Assembly: GCF_004519515.1 (NCBI RefSeq)
Contig: NZ_CP038145.1
Coordinates: 1,530,001 to 1,594,000, forward strand
Reading direction: 5' to 3'
Length of the DNA: 64,000 nt
Origin: Actinobacillus indolicus
GTDB lineage: Bacteria > Pseudomonadota > Gammaproteobacteria > Enterobacterales > Pasteurellaceae
Below are positions 62,003-64,000 of this stretch, piece by piece (positions within the stretch are counted from its first letter, which is position 1; every line of letters begins with the position of its first letter). The notes beneath the pieces are model-generated. The model was not told where the DNA came from and searched no databases. It saw only the letters and a program-made list of their open reading frames with translations. The translations under genes and the position numbers were made by a program.

Positions 62003-62881
62003 TTGCTTAAAATAGTCAGTAATTAACTCGCAAGCGATTCGCACTTTTTCGGATTGAATCCGTTGGATTGTCACTAGATAGAGTGGTACGCTCGGCAGTT
62101 TCCATTCGGGAAAAATTTGGACTAACTCACCGCTTGCGAGAGCTTGTTTCACATCCGCATCGGGCTGAACTGAAATCCCCAGCCCTTTCATTGTTAAGCA
62201 ACGGCTTGCATATAAACTGTTACAGTGAATACGATACTCAGGGGAAATCTCTTTTTCTTCCTGCTGATTCTTTAAGATAATTGAAGAATAGCGAGTGTTG
62301 GAAAAACCGATCCAATCCAATTTAGCCAACTCTTCAAGATTATTCGGCATTCCTTTCTCTTGTAAGTAATCTTTGTGAGCTACCATAATTAGCTCAAAGG
62401 TATAAAGATGGCGAGCAATCATGTTATCACTCAACACACCAGGACCAGCTCTCAGAGCAATATCAATTCGATTTTCCAATAAATCAATCACTTTATCTTC
62501 AAACAACAAATTCAAGTGGAAATCGGGGTGAGAATCCAACACCGATTTAAACGCATTGATTAGCAGACTATCCATTAACCCTGTTGCACAAGCAATGTTG
62601 AGTTGCCCAATAGGTTGAGATCGAAGCAATTCGACACTTTTCACCGCATTTTCTGCACTTTGTTGCATCTGTTTTGCATTTTGGTAAAAAATCTCCCCCG
62701 CTTCTGTCAGCGATAATTTTCGTGTGGTACGGTTTAAAAGTTTAATCTGCAAATGGGTTTCAAGCTTTTGAATAGATTGAGTAACCGCAGACGGCGTCAT
62801 TGATAATTGTTCTGCCGTCGCTTGCATAGAACCCTGTTCCACTACGCAAACAAACACACTCATTGCTTTATAATCGTACAT
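61994..62881 (-). CDS. LysR-family transcriptional regulator
   Basis: A 295-residue regulator. The N-terminal winged helix-turn-helix has GSMQATAEQLSMTPSAVTQSIQKLE and LLNRTTRKLSLTEAG; the rest is the LysR substrate domain with a DALRAG-type effector cleft segment. It is divergent from the DoxX gene, which is its probable target. The effector is unknown. Confidence 0.88.
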   Translation of the reverse strand: MYDYKAMSVFVCVVEQGSMQATAEQLSMTPSAVTQSIQKLETHLQIKLLNRTTRKLSLTEAGEIFYQNAKQMQQSAENAVKSVELLRSQPIGQLNIACATGLMDSLLINAFKSVLDSHPDFHLNLLFEDKVIDLLENRIDIALRAGPGVLSDNMIARHLYTFELIMVAHKDYLQEKGMPNNLEELAKLDWIGFSNTRYSSIILKNQQEEKEISPEYRIHCNSLYASRCLTMKGLGISVQPDADVKQALASGELVQIFPEWKLPSVPLYLVTIQRIQSEKVRIACELITDYFKQLY

Positions 62882-63001
62882 AGTCTAACCCTTTTGTTAA
62901 GTGATGCTTAATAGTGTATTAAGTAAATCAGCTATTATCAAATTATTATTGCTCTTTATAATGCCAGCCTTTCATTTCAACAAGACATCAAGGAAAGCAA
63001 A

Positions 63002-63412
63002 ATGAATCAAACATTAGAAAAATTAAGCCCAGTGGCATTTTTATTAGCACGTGTTGTAGTCGGCTATATGTTCTTATTACACGGTACAGCAAAATTCTTT
63101 GAATTTCCGGTATCAATGACAGGTGGTAACGGCAGCGTAGAGATTTTCTCTCTTTACGGTTTTGCAGCTATTTTAGAAATCGTTGGCGGCATTTTAATCG
63201 CATTAGGTTTATTCACTCGCCCAACGGCATTTTTACTGTCAGGTCAAATGGCTTATGCGTATTTTGGCGTACACGCTACCGCAGAAACTTTATTCCAACC
63301 GATGTTAAATAAGGGCGAATTAGCCGCAATGTACTCACTCTTCTTCTTAGTATTAGTGTTTACAGGCGCAGGCAAATTATCGTTAGATCAGAAGTTATTC
63401 GGTAAAAACTAA
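63002..63412 (+). CDS. DoxX-family membrane protein
   Basis: A 136-residue four-helix membrane protein of the DoxX family: ARVVVGYMFLLHGTAKFFEFP, AAILEIVGGILIALGLFTRPTAF, SGQMAYAYFGVH and ALYSLFFLVLVFTGAGKLSLD-like end. Members are linked to redox stress; substrate unknown. AAGGAAAGC precedes the ATG. The divergent LysR gene suggests regulation. Confidence 0.85.
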   Translation: MNQTLEKLSPVAFLLARVVVGYMFLLHGTAKFFEFPVSMTGGNGSVEIFSLYGFAAILEIVGGILIALGLFTRPTAFLLSGQMAYAYFGVHATAETLFQPMLNKGELAAMYSLFFLVLVFTGAGKLSLDQKLFGKN

Positions 63413-63426
63413 TCCACCTTTCTTCG

Positions 63427-63476
63427 ACAAGCGGTGCGATTTTGCAAATTTTTTGCAGGATCTCACCGCTTGTTTT
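63427..63476. terminator. Inverted uptake-signal terminator
   Basis: ACAAGCGGTGCGAT (63427-63440) faces GATCTCACCGCTTGT (about 63459-63473), followed by TTTT. An inverted pair of Apl-type uptake signals serves as terminator for the DoxX gene. Confidence 0.85.
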
Positions 63477-63483
63477 ATTTTAT

Positions 63484-63507
63484 ATATTTCAATAACTCTT
63501 GAAATAT
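63484..63507. promoter_or_regulatory. ArsR operator-like palindrome upstream of arsR
   Basis: ATATTTCAA, taactc, TTGAAATAT: a perfect 9-6-9 inverted repeat. Twenty of its bases recur at 63889-63908 in front of arsC. The right half overlaps a possible -35 box (TTGAAA, 63500-63505). Confidence 0.7.
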
Positions 63508-63559
63508 TTTATTCATATAGATAAACTTTACTTCGATACATTCCAAGTCTATTTATGCA

Positions 63560-63874
63560 ATGAACACAGAACAAGCCAGCCAATTATTTGAAAGTCTTTC
63601 CTCGCCAATTCGTCTTGCTATTTTCCAAACGCTTTCAGCTATGGGAACACAAGGGATGATTGCAGGTGATTTAGCCAAACAGCTTGGGCTTGCGCCAAAT
63701 AATTTATCTTTCCATTTGAAAACATTAAGCCAAGCTCAGCTGGTCACAAGCCTGCAAGAAGGACGATTTGTTCGCTATCATGCGAATTTGCCGTTGATGT
63801 TGGAATTAACCCAATTTCTTACCGATAACTGTTGTAAAAACAGTCAGGAAAAATGTGCAACGATGTGTTGTTAA
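63560..63874 (+). CDS. arsR: ArsR-family metalloregulator
   Basis: A 104-residue winged-helix repressor (LFESLSSPIRLAIFQTL, GDLAKQLGLAPNNLSFHLKTL, GRFVRYHANL). It lacks the usual CVC site in the DNA-recognition helix; instead cysteines cluster at the C-terminus (NCCKNSQEKCATMCC), which is the likely metal/arsenite site. arsC follows, which supports arsenic sensing. No strong ribosome-binding site precedes ATG 63560. Confidence 0.85.
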   Translation: MNTEQASQLFESLSSPIRLAIFQTLSAMGTQGMIAGDLAKQLGLAPNNLSFHLKTLSQAQLVTSLQEGRFVRYHANLPLMLELTQFLTDNCCKNSQEKCATMCC

Positions 63875-63888
63875 AAAAATTTGTATAC

Positions 63889-63911
63889 ATATTTCAATAA
63901 CTCTTGAATTA
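63889..63911. promoter_or_regulatory. Second copy of the ArsR operator-like repeat, before arsC
   Basis: ATATTTCAATAACTCTTGAA (63889-63908) is identical to the site upstream of arsR; the right arm then diverges (TTGAATTAT). It lies 15 bases before arsC. Confidence 0.65.
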
Positions 63912-63925
63912 TATAAGGAGCAAAA

Positions 63926-64000
63926 ATGAGCCAAATCATTATTTACCATAATCCAAAATGCGGTACTTCACGCAATACATTAGCATTAATTCGCCATATG
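63926..64000 (+). CDS. arsC: Arsenate reductase ArsC (partial, N-terminus)
   Basis: The first 25 codons, MSQIIIYHNPKCGTSRNTLA and on, match glutaredoxin-dependent ArsC with the catalytic cysteine at residue 12. AAGGAGCAAAA precedes the ATG. The remainder is beyond the window. Confidence 0.9.
   Translation, partial: MSQIIIYHNPKCGTSRNTLALIRHM

Overview
This window is a chromosomal segment of a gamma-proteobacterium of the family Pasteurellaceae. The clearest taxonomic mark is the DNA uptake signal ACAAGCGGT (or its complement), which I located at more than 25 places; this is the Actinobacillus pleuropneumoniae type rather than the Haemophilus influenzae type AAGTGCGGT (six places seen). Gene content fits too: a dsDNA-mimic of the HI1450 family, TehB, PilW, an IS1016-type element and class I adenylate cyclase. 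I cannot name the species.

Layout. 1-1380: 3' end of a ribosomal operon (23S, 5S, terminator). 1.6-9.6 kb: cyaA, a KefB/C-type antiporter and a four-gene haem-lyase operon (nrfE, dsbE-like, nrfF, nrfG). 9.6-13 kb: tehB, then a ychN / dsDNA-mimic / flavin reductase series split by a complete IS1016-like element with an 8-bp target duplication. 12.8-18.2 kb: ycaR-lpxK, clpX-clpP, a SufE-family gene, pilW, rlmN. 18.4-20.7 kb: four identical tRNA-Val genes, gltX, tRNA-Ala. 20.9-30.9 kb: a GT32-type glycosyltransferase, pepB, hmp facing nsrR across an NsrR-like operator, rmuC-pabA, a second glycosyltransferase with a 14-base homopolymer in its promoter, a frameshifted cation-efflux gene, pabB-pabC. 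31-35 kb: recA-recX, yqfB, a zinc-ribbon protein, tsaC, aroE, then tRNA-Met/Leu/Gln/Gln. 35.6-39 kb: ubiK, pgi, a transposase remnant, purC with a PurR box. 39.1-50.1 kb: the histidine operon with leader peptide and attenuator, interrupted by a REP-type tyrosine transposase unit and by a cargo block (DUF817 membrane protein, nonsense-mutated YhcG-like nuclease, unknown gene). 50.2-56.3 kb: dusA, a small exported protein, groES-groEL, ccmF-ccmE. 56.6-62 kb: lacY-lacZ-lacI with CRP-like and operator-like palindromes. 62-64 kb: a LysR regulator, DoxX, arsR and the start of arsC.

How the parts connect: cyaA makes the cAMP that would act at the perfect CRP half-site pair upstream of lacY. Two CcmF-type haem lyases are present, one probably dedicated to nitrite reductase. 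NsrR probably controls hmp, LexA controls recA, PurR controls purC, and ArsR probably binds two copies of one palindrome.

The most unusual material is repeat-borne. A family of palindromes with a constant GTAGG head but different stem sequences is scattered over the window and is dense in the his operon, next to a Y1 transposase gene flanked by inverted hairpins. Other notable points are the promoter homopolymer of a glycosyltransferase, an IS insertion that re-creates the stop codon of its neighbour, and nested hairpins between groES and groEL.
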